From Faecenecus sp036648855 (lineage in GTDB: Bacteria; Bacillota_I; Bacilli_A; RF39; UBA660), in assembly GCA_036648855.1 (NCBI GenBank), contig JAVWCU010000021.1:1-15398 (forward strand): 15,398 nt of DNA. Direction: 5' to 3'. This document shows, piece by piece, positions 6,684 to 13,215 of the stretch (positions are counted from its first letter, which is position 1; every line of letters starts with the position of its first letter). Position numbers and translations under genes: made by a program. The notes beneath the pieces were generated by a model. The model was given only the letters and a program-made list of their open reading frames with translations, was not told where the DNA came from and did not search any database.

Positions 6684-6905
6684 ATGTTAAATTTATTTAT
6701 AAATTCTAGTAATATACCAGATAAAGCTAAAGTAGAGGTTGGGACTCCTAAGGTAGGGGAAATTGTTAGAGTTCAAGCTTTAAACGATAAGAAATCTATG
6801 CAAGTTAGATCAGATTTAAAAAAAGGTAGTCAGTCTAAGGTGAAAAAGGTGGAATTTGGACCTATATTAGAGGAAGAAATGAAGCATCCTAAGAGTCATA
6901 TGTAA
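6684..6905 (+). CDS. Small basic protein of unknown function between the desulfurase and thiI
   Basis: I do not recognise this 73-residue protein. ATG 6684 is 2 nt after the desulfurase stop and has a perfect GGAGG (6675-6679), 4 nt before it, so translation coupled to the desulfurase is likely. The protein is Lys-rich (many KK, KV and SK pairs in 38-55), has no cysteine, no membrane segment and no motif that I know. The lack of cysteine argues against a persulfide carrier. Its position inside the nifS-like/thiI operon suggests a role near tRNA or sulfur metabolism, but this is only inference. A longer reading from 6654 overlaps the desulfurase and lacks a ribosome-binding site. Confidence 0.7.
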   Translation: MLNLFINSSNIPDKAKVEVGTPKVGEIVRVQALNDKKSMQVRSDLKKGSQSKVKKVEFGPILEEEMKHPKSHM

Positions 6906-6922
6906 GCATATATAAGGAAGAG

Positions 6923-8122
6923 ATGGGTAGAATAATGAAGAGAGTTATTTTAATTAAGTATGGAGAATTATCGACAAAGAAGGGTAATCGTAATTATTTT
7001 GTTAAGGTTTTATCAGATAATTTAAAAAGAAAACTAAGTAATAGCAACTGTGTAATTACTAATGATTTTTCTAGGATGTGTATTACTTTTGATGAGGAAG
7101 AACTTGAGGATATTTTAACTAATATAAATACAATATTTGGAATTCATGCTTATCATTTAGCTTATCAAATTGATAGTGAATTAGAAACTATTAAGGATAA
7201 GGTTCTATCGGCTATGAAGTTAGAGAGTTTTAAAACTTTTAAGATAGAAACAATTAGGGGTGATAAGCAATTCCCTATTTCTAGTATGGAGACAAGTTGT
7301 TTATTAGGAGGGGTTATATTAAAAAATATTCCTAATGTTAAGGTTGATGTTCATAATCCTGAAGTTACTTGTCAGGTGGAAATAAGGGAAAAGTGTACAT
7401 ATATTTATACTAATTCTTATCCGGGATTAGGAGGATATCCTGTTGGAACACAGCCAAAAGCAATGCTGATGTTAAGTGGGGGAATTGATTCACCAGTAGC
7501 AGGATATTTAGCTATGAAAAGGGGAATTAAATTAGAGGCAGTCTATTTTGAAGCTTTGCCTCATACTTCTATTGAAGCTAGAAATAAGGTTATTGATTTA
7601 ACTAAAAATTTAGTTAAATATACAAATAAAATCAATTTACATATTATTCCTTTTACAGAACTACAAGAAGCAATTTATAAAAATTGTGAGGCTGAATATT
7701 GTATTACTATTATGCGAAGAATGATGTACCGGATTATGGAAAAGATGGCTAGGAAACATAAAGGTTATGCTATTATTAATGGTGAATCAATTGGTCAAGT
7801 CGCTAGTCAGACATTAACTAGTATGCAAGTTATTAATGAAGTAACTTCATTTCCGGTTATTAGACCAGTTGCGTGTTTAGATAAATTAGAAATAATAGAG
7901 GTTGCTAAAAAAATAGGAACTTATGAAACAAGTATTCTGCCATTTGAAGATTGTTGTACTTTATTTGTACCTAAACATCCAGTAATTAATCCTATATTAT
8001 CTTTAGCTAAATGTATGGAAGATAAATTTGATTATGAGAAGATGATAGAAACTATTTTAAGTGAAGTTAAAACAATTGTTATAAAGGATATAGATACTAA
8101 ACAATATGAAGATGTTTTATAG
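6923..8122 (+). CDS. thiI: tRNA 4-thiouridine synthase ThiI
   Basis: ThiI adenylates U8 of tRNA and exchanges the adenylate for sulfur, giving 4-thiouridine. The 399-residue chain has an N-terminal ferredoxin-like/THUMP region (about 1-165; RVILIKYGELSTKKGNR near the start is typical), then the PP-loop ATPase domain with SGGIDSP (185-191), and the conserved EDCCTLFVPKHP stretch in the C-terminal third. There is no C-terminal rhodanese domain, as in Bacillus, so sulfur must come straight from the neighbouring desulfurase. The start at 6923 follows AAGGAAGAG (6914-6922). ATG 6935 also fits the family's N-terminus but has only a weak ribosome-binding site. It is the last gene of the desulfurase operon; I see no clear terminator after it. 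Confidence 0.93.
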   Translation: MGRIMKRVILIKYGELSTKKGNRNYFVKVLSDNLKRKLSNSNCVITNDFSRMCITFDEEELEDILTNINTIFGIHAYHLAYQIDSELETIKDKVLSAMKLESFKTFKIETIRGDKQFPISSMETSCLLGGVILKNIPNVKVDVHNPEVTCQVEIREKCTYIYTNSYPGLGGYPVGTQPKAMLMLSGGIDSPVAGYLAMKRGIKLEAVYFEALPHTSIEARNKVIDLTKNLVKYTNKINLHIIPFTELQEAIYKNCEAEYCITIMRRMMYRIMEKMARKHKGYAIINGESIGQVASQTLTSMQVINEVTSFPVIRPVACLDKLEIIEVAKKIGTYETSILPFEDCCTLFVPKHPVINPILSLAKCMEDKFDYEKMIETILSEVKTIVIKDIDTKQYEDVL

Positions 8123-8146
8123 GAATAATTTACCAGTAGGCTTATA

Positions 8147-8175
8147 GTATAAAACCTTAGAATTTTCACAATCTA
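8147..8175 (+). promoter_or_regulatory. Possible SigG (forespore) promoter of the SASP gene
   Basis: GTATA (8147-8151) matches the SigG -35 core (GHATR). It is followed, after 17 bp, by CAATCTA (8169-8175), which differs at one defined position from the CATnnTA -10. No SigA promoter with usual spacing is visible. The predicted leader is only about 15 nt, which is short. Confidence 0.4.
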
Positions 8176-8196
8176 TAAATGTAGGAGGTGAAAATT

Positions 8197-8406
8197 ATGA
8201 ACAATAATACAAATGCTATGAAAATGAAAGTTCCTGGTGCTAAACAAGCAATCGATAAGATGAAATATGAAATAGCTAATGAATTCGGTGTTAACTTAGG
8301 ACCAGATGCTACTTCACGTGCTAACGGAACTGTTGGTGGTGAAATTACAAGACGTTTAGTTCAAAACGGAATGAATCAATTAAGTGGAAGTTATAATAAT
8401 AAATAA
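8197..8406 (+). CDS. Alpha/beta-type small acid-soluble spore protein
   Basis: A 69-residue DNA-binding spore protein of the alpha/beta type, which coats spore DNA and is degraded at germination. Both family signatures are present: KYEIANEFGV (23-32), which contains the site for the germination protease GPR, and the glycine-rich GPDATSRANGTVGGEITRRLV (35-55). The start is ATG 8197, 6 nt after AGGAGGTG (8183-8190); an in-frame GTG at 8188 lies inside that site. Codon use differs from the neighbours: AAC, TTC, ATC, CGT and GGT are frequent here while nearby genes favour AAT, TTT, ATT and AGA/AGG. This fits very high expression. It stands alone between a possible forespore promoter and a terminator. 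Its position after thiI matches Bacillus. Confidence 0.95.
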   Translation: MNNNTNAMKMKVPGAKQAIDKMKYEIANEFGVNLGPDATSRANGTVGGEITRRLVQNGMNQLSGSYNNK

Positions 8407-8423
8407 TTAAATATTTGTAACTT

Positions 8424-8452
8424 AAAAGACAGGCTTTAGGGTCTGTCTTTTG
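8424..8452 (+). terminator. Intrinsic terminator of the SASP gene
   Basis: AAAAGACAG (8424-8432) pairs perfectly with CTGTCTTTT (8443-8451) around a 10-nt loop. The T-run is short (TTTT) and forms part of the stem. Confidence 0.7.
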
Positions 8453-8485
8453 GAATGATTATAGAGATATTTATAGTAAAAGTAT

Positions 8486-8514
8486 TTGCGGGAGTTGTTA
8501 ATGTATAGTATAAT
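8486..8514 (+). promoter_or_regulatory. SigA-type promoter of the first acetate kinase gene
   Basis: TTGCGG (8486-8491), a 17-bp spacer and a consensus TATAAT (8509-8514) precede the ribosome-binding site AAGGGAGAG (8523-8531). No catabolite-response (cre) site is apparent. Confidence 0.6.
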
Positions 8515-8536
8515 GGGCAAATAAGGGAGAGATTAT

Positions 8537-9724
8537 ATGAAGATTTTATCTGTAAATGCTGGTAGTTCATCACTTAAATTTCGTTTATATGAGATGCCAG
8601 AAGAAACTTTGCTAATGAAGGGTATGTTTGAACGTATTGGTGAGGTTGGTAGTGAATATAGTATAAAAATTGGGGATTTAAAAATTCAGGATAAAGTAGT
8701 ACTTAAAACTCATACGGATGCGGTACATATTTTAATTGATCAAATACTAAAAAATGGATTAGTTAAGTCGTTAGATGAAATAGGGGCTGTAGGACATCGT
8801 ATTGTTCACGGAGGTAATAAGTATTCTAAGTCTGTTTTAATAACAAAAAGGGTAATAGATGAATTAGAAGAAATATCTGATTTAGCTCCACTACATAACC
8901 CGGCACATTTGATGGGGATTAGAGCTTTTAAGGAAGCAGTTCCTGATACTAAAATGGTGGTATGTTTTGATACGGCGTTTCATCAGACTATGAAGGAAGC
9001 TACTTATTTATATTCAGTTCCTTATGAATGGTATACTAAGTATGATGTTAGAAAATATGGCTTTCATGGATTAAGTCATCAGTTTGTGACTAATAGAATG
9101 CAGGAAATACTTGCTAGACCTGATGTGAATTTAATTATTTGTCATATTGGTAATGGGGCTAGTATTAGTCTTATTGAACATGGTAAGTGTATTGATACTT
9201 CAATGGGTTTTACTCCTAATGCCGGAATTATGATGGGAACTAGATGTGGTGATATAGACTATAGTATGTTAGTTTATATTATGAAAAAAACAGGTCTTAC
9301 AATGCCTCAAATAGATACTATTCTTAATAAGGAGAGTGGACTTCAAGGCATAGCGGGAATGAGTGATTTAAGAGATTTAGATCGTTCTTATGAGGCTAAA
9401 GAAAAGAAGGCGGTTTTAGCTTTTACAATGTATATTAATAGAATAGTTGAGTATATTGCTAAGTATCATATAAAAATAGATCATTTAGACGCTATTTGTT
9501 TTACAGCAGGTGGAGGAGAGAATGATACTATTATTAGAAGAGAGGTACTTAAGAAACTTGCTCCATTAGGTATTTATTTAGATGCTGATAAGAATGAAGA
9601 AACAGTTGTTAGAAATAATAAAGAGGGGATTATTACAACAGATAATTCAAAGATTCCTTGTTATGTAGTGGCAACTGATGAAGAGTTAATGATAGCAAGA
9701 GATACTTATAAATTAGTGATTTAA
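8537..9724 (+). CDS. Acetate kinase family protein, diverged tandem copy 1
   Basis: A 395-residue member of the acetokinase family, which makes ATP and acetate from acetyl phosphate and ADP, or the reverse. The main active-site residues are present: Asn7, Ser10 and Ser12 (VNAGSSSLKF), Arg88 (GHRIVHGG), Asp145 (FDTAFH), His177 (YGFHGLSH), Arg236 (GTRCGD) and Glu382/383 near the end (TDEEL). Several otherwise conserved neighbours differ: HGLSHQ instead of HGTSHR, TRCGDIDY instead of TRSGDIDP, and AGGGEND instead of AG(V/I)GENS. The next gene has the usual forms. This copy may therefore use a different acyl phosphate or have altered kinetics; it could be a propionate-type kinase. It has its own promoter and terminator. 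The start follows AAGGGAGAG at 8523-8531. Confidence 0.85.
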   Translation: MKILSVNAGSSSLKFRLYEMPEETLLMKGMFERIGEVGSEYSIKIGDLKIQDKVVLKTHTDAVHILIDQILKNGLVKSLDEIGAVGHRIVHGGNKYSKSVLITKRVIDELEEISDLAPLHNPAHLMGIRAFKEAVPDTKMVVCFDTAFHQTMKEATYLYSVPYEWYTKYDVRKYGFHGLSHQFVTNRMQEILARPDVNLIICHIGNGASISLIEHGKCIDTSMGFTPNAGIMMGTRCGDIDYSMLVYIMKKTGLTMPQIDTILNKESGLQGIAGMSDLRDLDRSYEAKEKKAVLAFTMYINRIVEYIAKYHIKIDHLDAICFTAGGGENDTIIRREVLKKLAPLGIYLDADKNEETVVRNNKEGIITTDNSKIPCYVVATDEELMIARDTYKLVI

Positions 9725-9725
9725 T

Positions 9726-9757
9726 AAAAGAAGTCTACCTATTAGGGTAGTCTTTTT
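9726..9757 (+). terminator. Intrinsic terminator of the first acetate kinase gene
   Basis: CTACC (9735-9739) pairs with GGTAG (9746-9750), and outside a 3-nt bulge AAAAGA (9726-9731) pairs with TCTTTT (9751-9756). A T-run follows directly. It starts one base after the stop codon. Confidence 0.65.
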
Positions 9758-9767
9758 TAATTAATCT

Positions 9768-9796
9768 TTCACAAATGATTAGAAGTATGTTAAAAT
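9768..9796 (+). promoter_or_regulatory. SigA-type promoter of the second acetate kinase gene
   Basis: TTCACA (9768-9773), a 17-bp spacer and TAAAAT (9791-9796) each match the consensus at 5 of 6 positions. Transcription would begin near 9803, just before the leader hairpin. Confidence 0.6.
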
Positions 9797-9831
9797 AAGT
9801 AATGGAAGAAAGGGGTTTTAACCCCACTTAT
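9795..9831 (+). promoter_or_regulatory. Palindromic hairpin in the leader of the second acetate kinase gene
   Basis: GGGGTTTTAACCCC (9812-9825) is a perfect palindrome and one of the few GC-rich spots in an AT-rich region. ATAAGT (9795-9800) and ACTTAT (9826-9831) could add an outer stem in DNA. In the mRNA, which would begin near 9803, only the inner hairpin could form. No T-run follows, so it is not a terminator. It could be an operator or an mRNA-stabilising 5' hairpin. Confidence 0.55.
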
Positions 9832-9856
9832 AGTATAGATGAAAGAGGAATATAAC

Positions 9857-11035
9857 ATGAAAATTATAGCAATTAATGCCGGTAGTAGTTCACTAAAATT
9901 TAGTTTATTTGAAATGGATACAAGAGAAGTACTTATTTCTGGTACATTTGAGAGAATTGGAATATCAGGAAGTAAATATACATTAAAATTTAAGGGAGAA
10001 AAATTAAGTCAGGAAGTAGTTTTAGAGGATCATTCTAAGGCTGTTCAGATATTATTAAATAAATTGATTGATTTAAATATTATTAGTTCTTTAGATGAGA
10101 TAGAGGGAGTAGGTCACCGCATAGTAAGTGGGGGAGAAAACTATAAAAAATCTGTAATAGTAACGGATGAAGTTATTCAGGATTTAATATTATTAAAGGA
10201 CTTTGCACCTTTACATAATCCGGCTCATGTACTTGCTATTAATGCTTTTAAGAAGGTTTTACCTCAAGTGAAGATGGTGGTAGTATTTGATACGGCTTTT
10301 CATCAAACTATGGATGAAGTAGCATATATTTATCCAGTTCCTTATTATTGGTATAAAAAATATGGGGTACGTAAATATGGGGCTCATGGAACTAGTCACC
10401 GATATATTGCTAAATGTGTAGGTAGTATTTTAGGGTCTGATAATTACCGGCTTATATCTTGCCATATTGGAAATGGTGCTAGTATTTGCGCTATTCAAAA
10501 TGGTAAATGTGTTGATACTTCAATGGGATTTACACCTTTAGCAGGAGTAATGATGGGAACTAGGAGTGGAGATATAGATCCTTCAATTATACCGTATGTA
10601 ATGAATAAAGAAAAAATTGATATTAAAGAGTTTACAGATATATTGAATCAGAAGTCTGGGTTACTTGGACTTAGTGAAGCTTCTAGTGATATGAGAGATA
10701 TTATTGCTTTAAAGAATGAGGGTAATGAGCAGTGTCATTTAGCTTTTGAAAAATATGTACAGACTATTGTGGATTATATTGCTAAATACTATGTAAGATT
10801 AGGTGGAGCAGATGTAATTTGTTTTACAGCGGGGGTTGGAGAAAACTCTGCTCCAGTTAGGTTAAGGGTAATGGAAAAGTTAGCTAGCTTAGGTGTTAAG
10901 GGTGATTTAGATAGAAATAATCAAGTGGAAGGAGCTACTTTAATTAGTAGTGATGATTCTAGTATTAAAGTATATGTTATTCCAACAGATGAGGAATTAA
11001 TGATTGCAGAAGATACTTTAGAGTTAATTAGTTAG
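9857..11035 (+). CDS. ackA: Acetate kinase, tandem copy 2 (canonical motifs)
   Basis: A 392-residue acetate kinase, the ATP-forming last step of the phosphotransacetylase-acetate kinase route. All catalytic residues are in standard surroundings: INAGSSSLKF (6-15), GHR (86-88), FDTAFH (144-149), HGTSH (177-181), MGTRSGDIDPS (233-243), AGVGENS (325-331) and TDEEL (377-381). It can be aligned with the preceding gene over its whole length with few gaps, so the two arose by tandem duplication, though they have diverged widely. The start is ATG 9857, 6 nt after AAAGAGGAA (9842-9850). An in-frame ATG at 9839 lies upstream of that site and is unlikely. It is followed within a few bases by the DHH phosphoesterase gene, so the two are probably co-transcribed. 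Confidence 0.92.
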   Translation: MKIIAINAGSSSLKFSLFEMDTREVLISGTFERIGISGSKYTLKFKGEKLSQEVVLEDHSKAVQILLNKLIDLNIISSLDEIEGVGHRIVSGGENYKKSVIVTDEVIQDLILLKDFAPLHNPAHVLAINAFKKVLPQVKMVVVFDTAFHQTMDEVAYIYPVPYYWYKKYGVRKYGAHGTSHRYIAKCVGSILGSDNYRLISCHIGNGASICAIQNGKCVDTSMGFTPLAGVMMGTRSGDIDPSIIPYVMNKEKIDIKEFTDILNQKSGLLGLSEASSDMRDIIALKNEGNEQCHLAFEKYVQTIVDYIAKYYVRLGGADVICFTAGVGENSAPVRLRVMEKLASLGVKGDLDRNNQVEGATLISSDDSSIKVYVIPTDEELMIAEDTLELIS

Positions 11036-11036
11036 G

Positions 11037-11999
11037 ATGATGATGATGATATATAAGAAAATATATAAGGAAATTAAGGATCATGAGACAATTGTAATCG
11101 CGAGGCATATAGGGGTAGATCCAGATGCTTTAGCTAGTCAATTAGCTCTAAGAGATGCTATTTTATTAACATTTCCCGATAAGAAAGTATTTGCAGTAGG
11201 AAATGGTAGTACAAAGTTTCATTATATAGGAAAGCCAGATAAACCTTCAGAATATCCAGATAATGCCCTGTTAATAGTTTTAGATACACCAGATAAAAAG
11301 AGGATAGATGGGGTTTTACCCGATAGTTTTGAAACAGTTATAAAAATAGATCATCATCCTTTTGTAGATCAACTTGGAAAATTAGAACTAATTGATGTTA
11401 AAAGAAGTAGTACTTGTGAAATAATTTTAGATTTTATAGAAAATAGTAAGTTAAAAATGGATCAAGGTATTGCTGAAAAACTTTATATGGGATTGGTTTC
11501 TGATACAGATAGATTTTCTTTTTCAACTACTACTTCTAAGACCTTTGCTTTAGTTTCTAATTTGTTAGAAAAATATGAAATAGATATTGTTGATTTATAT
11601 AAGAAGTTATATATGAGACCTCTACAGGAGGTTAGATTACAAGGTTATATTTCTCAAAATATGACTGTGACTGATAATGGTTTAGCTTATATTAAGTTAA
11701 CAGCAGATATTATTAGTAAGTTTAGAACAGATGCAGGTGCAGCGGGTAACATGGTTAATAGTTTTAATTATATTGAAGAAGTATTAGTCTGGGTAACCAT
11801 ATCAGAGGATTTAAAAAATGAGATATTAAAAATAAATATTAGATCTCGTGGACCGGAAGTTAATTGTGTAGCAGAGAAATACAATGGTGGTGGACATAAA
11901 TTTGCAGCAGGAGCTAGGGTTACAACAATGGAAGAAGTAGATTGTTTGTTAGAAGAATTAGATTTAATTACAGCTAAATATATAAAAGAAAATGAGTAG
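11037..11999 (+). CDS. DHH-family phosphoesterase, NrnA-like (nanoRNase / pAp phosphatase)
   Basis: A 320-residue DHH/DHHA1 protein of the NrnA type, which degrades 2-5 nt RNAs and in many members dephosphorylates pAp. Metal-binding motifs are visible: HIGVDPDA (24-31), VLDTPD (81-86), the DHH motif IDHHP (104-108) and GLVSDTDRF (152-160). The C-terminal DHHA1 domain has the substrate-binding GGGHKFAAG (284-292). First-motif spacing (HxxxDxD) and overall length fit NrnA rather than RecJ or GdpP. The gene starts with four ATG codons in a row (11037-11048). The only Shine-Dalgarno-like site is AGGA (11034-11037), so ATG 11043 or 11046 is spaced better than 11037. It follows ackA by 1-10 nt and leads straight into engB. 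Confidence 0.88.
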   Translation: MMMMIYKKIYKEIKDHETIVIARHIGVDPDALASQLALRDAILLTFPDKKVFAVGNGSTKFHYIGKPDKPSEYPDNALLIVLDTPDKKRIDGVLPDSFETVIKIDHHPFVDQLGKLELIDVKRSSTCEIILDFIENSKLKMDQGIAEKLYMGLVSDTDRFSFSTTTSKTFALVSNLLEKYEIDIVDLYKKLYMRPLQEVRLQGYISQNMTVTDNGLAYIKLTADIISKFRTDAGAAGNMVNSFNYIEEVLVWVTISEDLKNEILKINIRSRGPEVNCVAEKYNGGGHKFAAGARVTTMEEVDCLLEELDLITAKYIKENE

Positions 12000-12008
12000 G
12001 TGAAATAT

Positions 12009-12602
12009 ATGAAAATAAGCTCAGTAGAAATGACAATAAGTGCAGTAAGACGCAGTCAGTATCCTGATGATGAATTACCAGAATTTTTGCTTATTGGCCG
12101 GAGTAACGTGGGTAAAAGCAGTTTTATTAACACGGTTGTTAATAGAAAGAGTATTGCTCGTATTTCAAGTCGCCCTGGTAAAACCCAAACTTTGAATTTT
12201 TATTTAGTAAATGAAACTTTCTATTTGGTAGATGTTCCGGGTTATGGATATGCTGCTGTTAATAGGAAAATACAAGAAAAGTTCGGGAAAATGATAGAGG
12301 AATATTTAGAGAAAAGAACAGAACTAAAAAGGGTATTTATGTTAATAGATTTTAGAATGAAACCTACTGAGGATGATTTATTAATGTATAATTTTCTTAA
12401 GTATTATAATATTCCAGTTACAGTAGTTGCTACTAAAGTGGATAAAGTTGGTTCATCTAAAAAGGATAAAAATAAAAAGGTAATTATGGATACTATGGAT
12501 TTAGTAATGGGGGATGACTTAGTGTTATTTTCTAGTATTACTAAATTAGGCAGGGATGAGATTATAAAGAAAATAGAAGAATTAGCAGTAGAAACGATTT
12601 AG
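12009..12602 (+). CDS. engB: Ribosome biogenesis GTPase EngB (YsxC)
   Basis: A 197-residue GTPase of the TrmE-Era-EngA-EngB group, needed for assembly of the 50S subunit. G motifs are complete: G1 GRSNVGKSS (30-38), G2 region SRPGKTQT (54-61), G3 DVPGYG (75-80), G4 TKVD (142-145) and G5 SSITKLG (175-181). RSNVGKSS and DVPGYGYA are specific to EngB. The start is ATG 12009, 5 nt after AGGTGA (11998-12003), which overlaps the stop of the upstream gene; an in-frame GTG at 12000 lies inside that site. It is translationally coupled to the NrnA-like gene. A terminator overlaps its stop codon. The stretch coding the N-terminus and P-loop (12045-12140) is noticeably less AT-rich than the rest. Confidence 0.95.
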   Translation: MKISSVEMTISAVRRSQYPDDELPEFLLIGRSNVGKSSFINTVVNRKSIARISSRPGKTQTLNFYLVNETFYLVDVPGYGYAAVNRKIQEKFGKMIEEYLEKRTELKRVFMLIDFRMKPTEDDLLMYNFLKYYNIPVTVVATKVDKVGSSKKDKNKKVIMDTMDLVMGDDLVLFSSITKLGRDEIIKKIEELAVETI

Positions 12603-12612
12603 GTCGTTTTTC
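12592..12612 (+). terminator. Intrinsic terminator of the ackA-nrnA-engB unit
   Basis: AAACGA (12592-12597) pairs with TCGTTT (12604-12609) around a 6-nt loop, followed by TT and a further T-rich stretch. The left arm is in the last codons of engB and the stop TAG (12600-12602) is in the loop. Confidence 0.6.
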
Positions 12613-12680
12613 TTTGTAATAAGAGGGGATTTTTCATATCATAAAAAAGTAGGTTACATATTATACTTTAGGTGATACTG

Positions 12681-13154
12681 ATGAGGTTTGAAATTTTAGA
12701 TACCGATAATTATCTTATTTATTTAAACAGTGCTACTTTTAGGGGTATGGATTTTACTAATGAAGAAGATATAACTACTCAAACTAAGTTAGTTATAATG
12801 AGACTTAAGAGAAATTATAATATTTATTTATCAGGATTTTATCAAATGAGTATTTATGTGGGAGAAGAAACGGGTTTATTTATAGAACTGAAAAAGTTAG
12901 AGGAAATGGACTTTGATTTGATGGCAATTGATTTAAAGGTAGTGGTTTATTTGAATCAAACTTTTTTATTAGAAACGGATGATTTAGATAAGATAAAGGG
13001 TTGTTTAAAAATAATAGCTTATGAGGGGAAGTATTATGGAGTTTTAACTAAAAATACGGATATCTCTCTTTTAGAGATGGGTAATATTATTTATGGAACT
13101 TTAGCTGATTTGGTGCTCAGTATGGGAGCTCCAGTAGGAATATTAGGGGATTAA
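12681..13154 (+). CDS. Unrecognised 157-residue protein; weak MecA-like pattern
   Basis: I do not recognise this protein with confidence. It is soluble-looking and of mixed alpha/beta character, with no membrane segment. By eye it faintly resembles the adaptor MecA in layout: an N-terminal part in which strand, GMDFTNEED (22-30), helix, then LSGFYQMSIYVGEETGLFIELKK (51-73) follow as in MecA's N-domain, and a C-terminal part with DDLDKIKG (99-106) before AYEGKYYGVL (112-121), close to MecA's YKGKYYL. It is shorter than MecA (about 220 residues) and lacks an acidic linker, so this is only a hypothesis. The start is ATG 12681 after AGGTGAT (12670-12676); GTG 12672 lies inside that site. It stands between engB and der, with terminator-like or promoter sequence on both sides. 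Confidence 0.65.
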   Translation: MRFEILDTDNYLIYLNSATFRGMDFTNEEDITTQTKLVIMRLKRNYNIYLSGFYQMSIYVGEETGLFIELKKLEEMDFDLMAIDLKVVVYLNQTFLLETDDLDKIKGCLKIIAYEGKYYGVLTKNTDISLLEMGNIIYGTLADLVLSMGAPVGILGD

Positions 13155-13164
13155 AAGAAAAGGT

Positions 13165-13193
13165 TTGTAGAAAATCTTTTTATTTGCTATAAT
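13165..13193 (+). promoter_or_regulatory. SigA-type promoter of der
   Basis: TTGTAG (13165-13170), a 17-bp spacer and a consensus TATAAT (13188-13193) with an extended TG (13185-13186) precede the ribosome-binding site GAGGGGAT (13205-13212). This is one of the best promoters in the window. Confidence 0.7.
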
Positions 13194-13215
13194 AAGAACG
13201 AATTGAGGGGATATT

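Noticed and set aside
8452..8536. Search for a catabolite-response (cre) site before the acetate kinase genes
   Set aside because: No sequence close to the cre consensus was found here or at 9757-9856, so CcpA control is not claimed.
9839..9856. Upstream ATG for the second acetate kinase
   Set aside because: The ribosome-binding site AAAGAGGAA lies after this ATG and just before ATG 9857, and family N-termini start at MKI.
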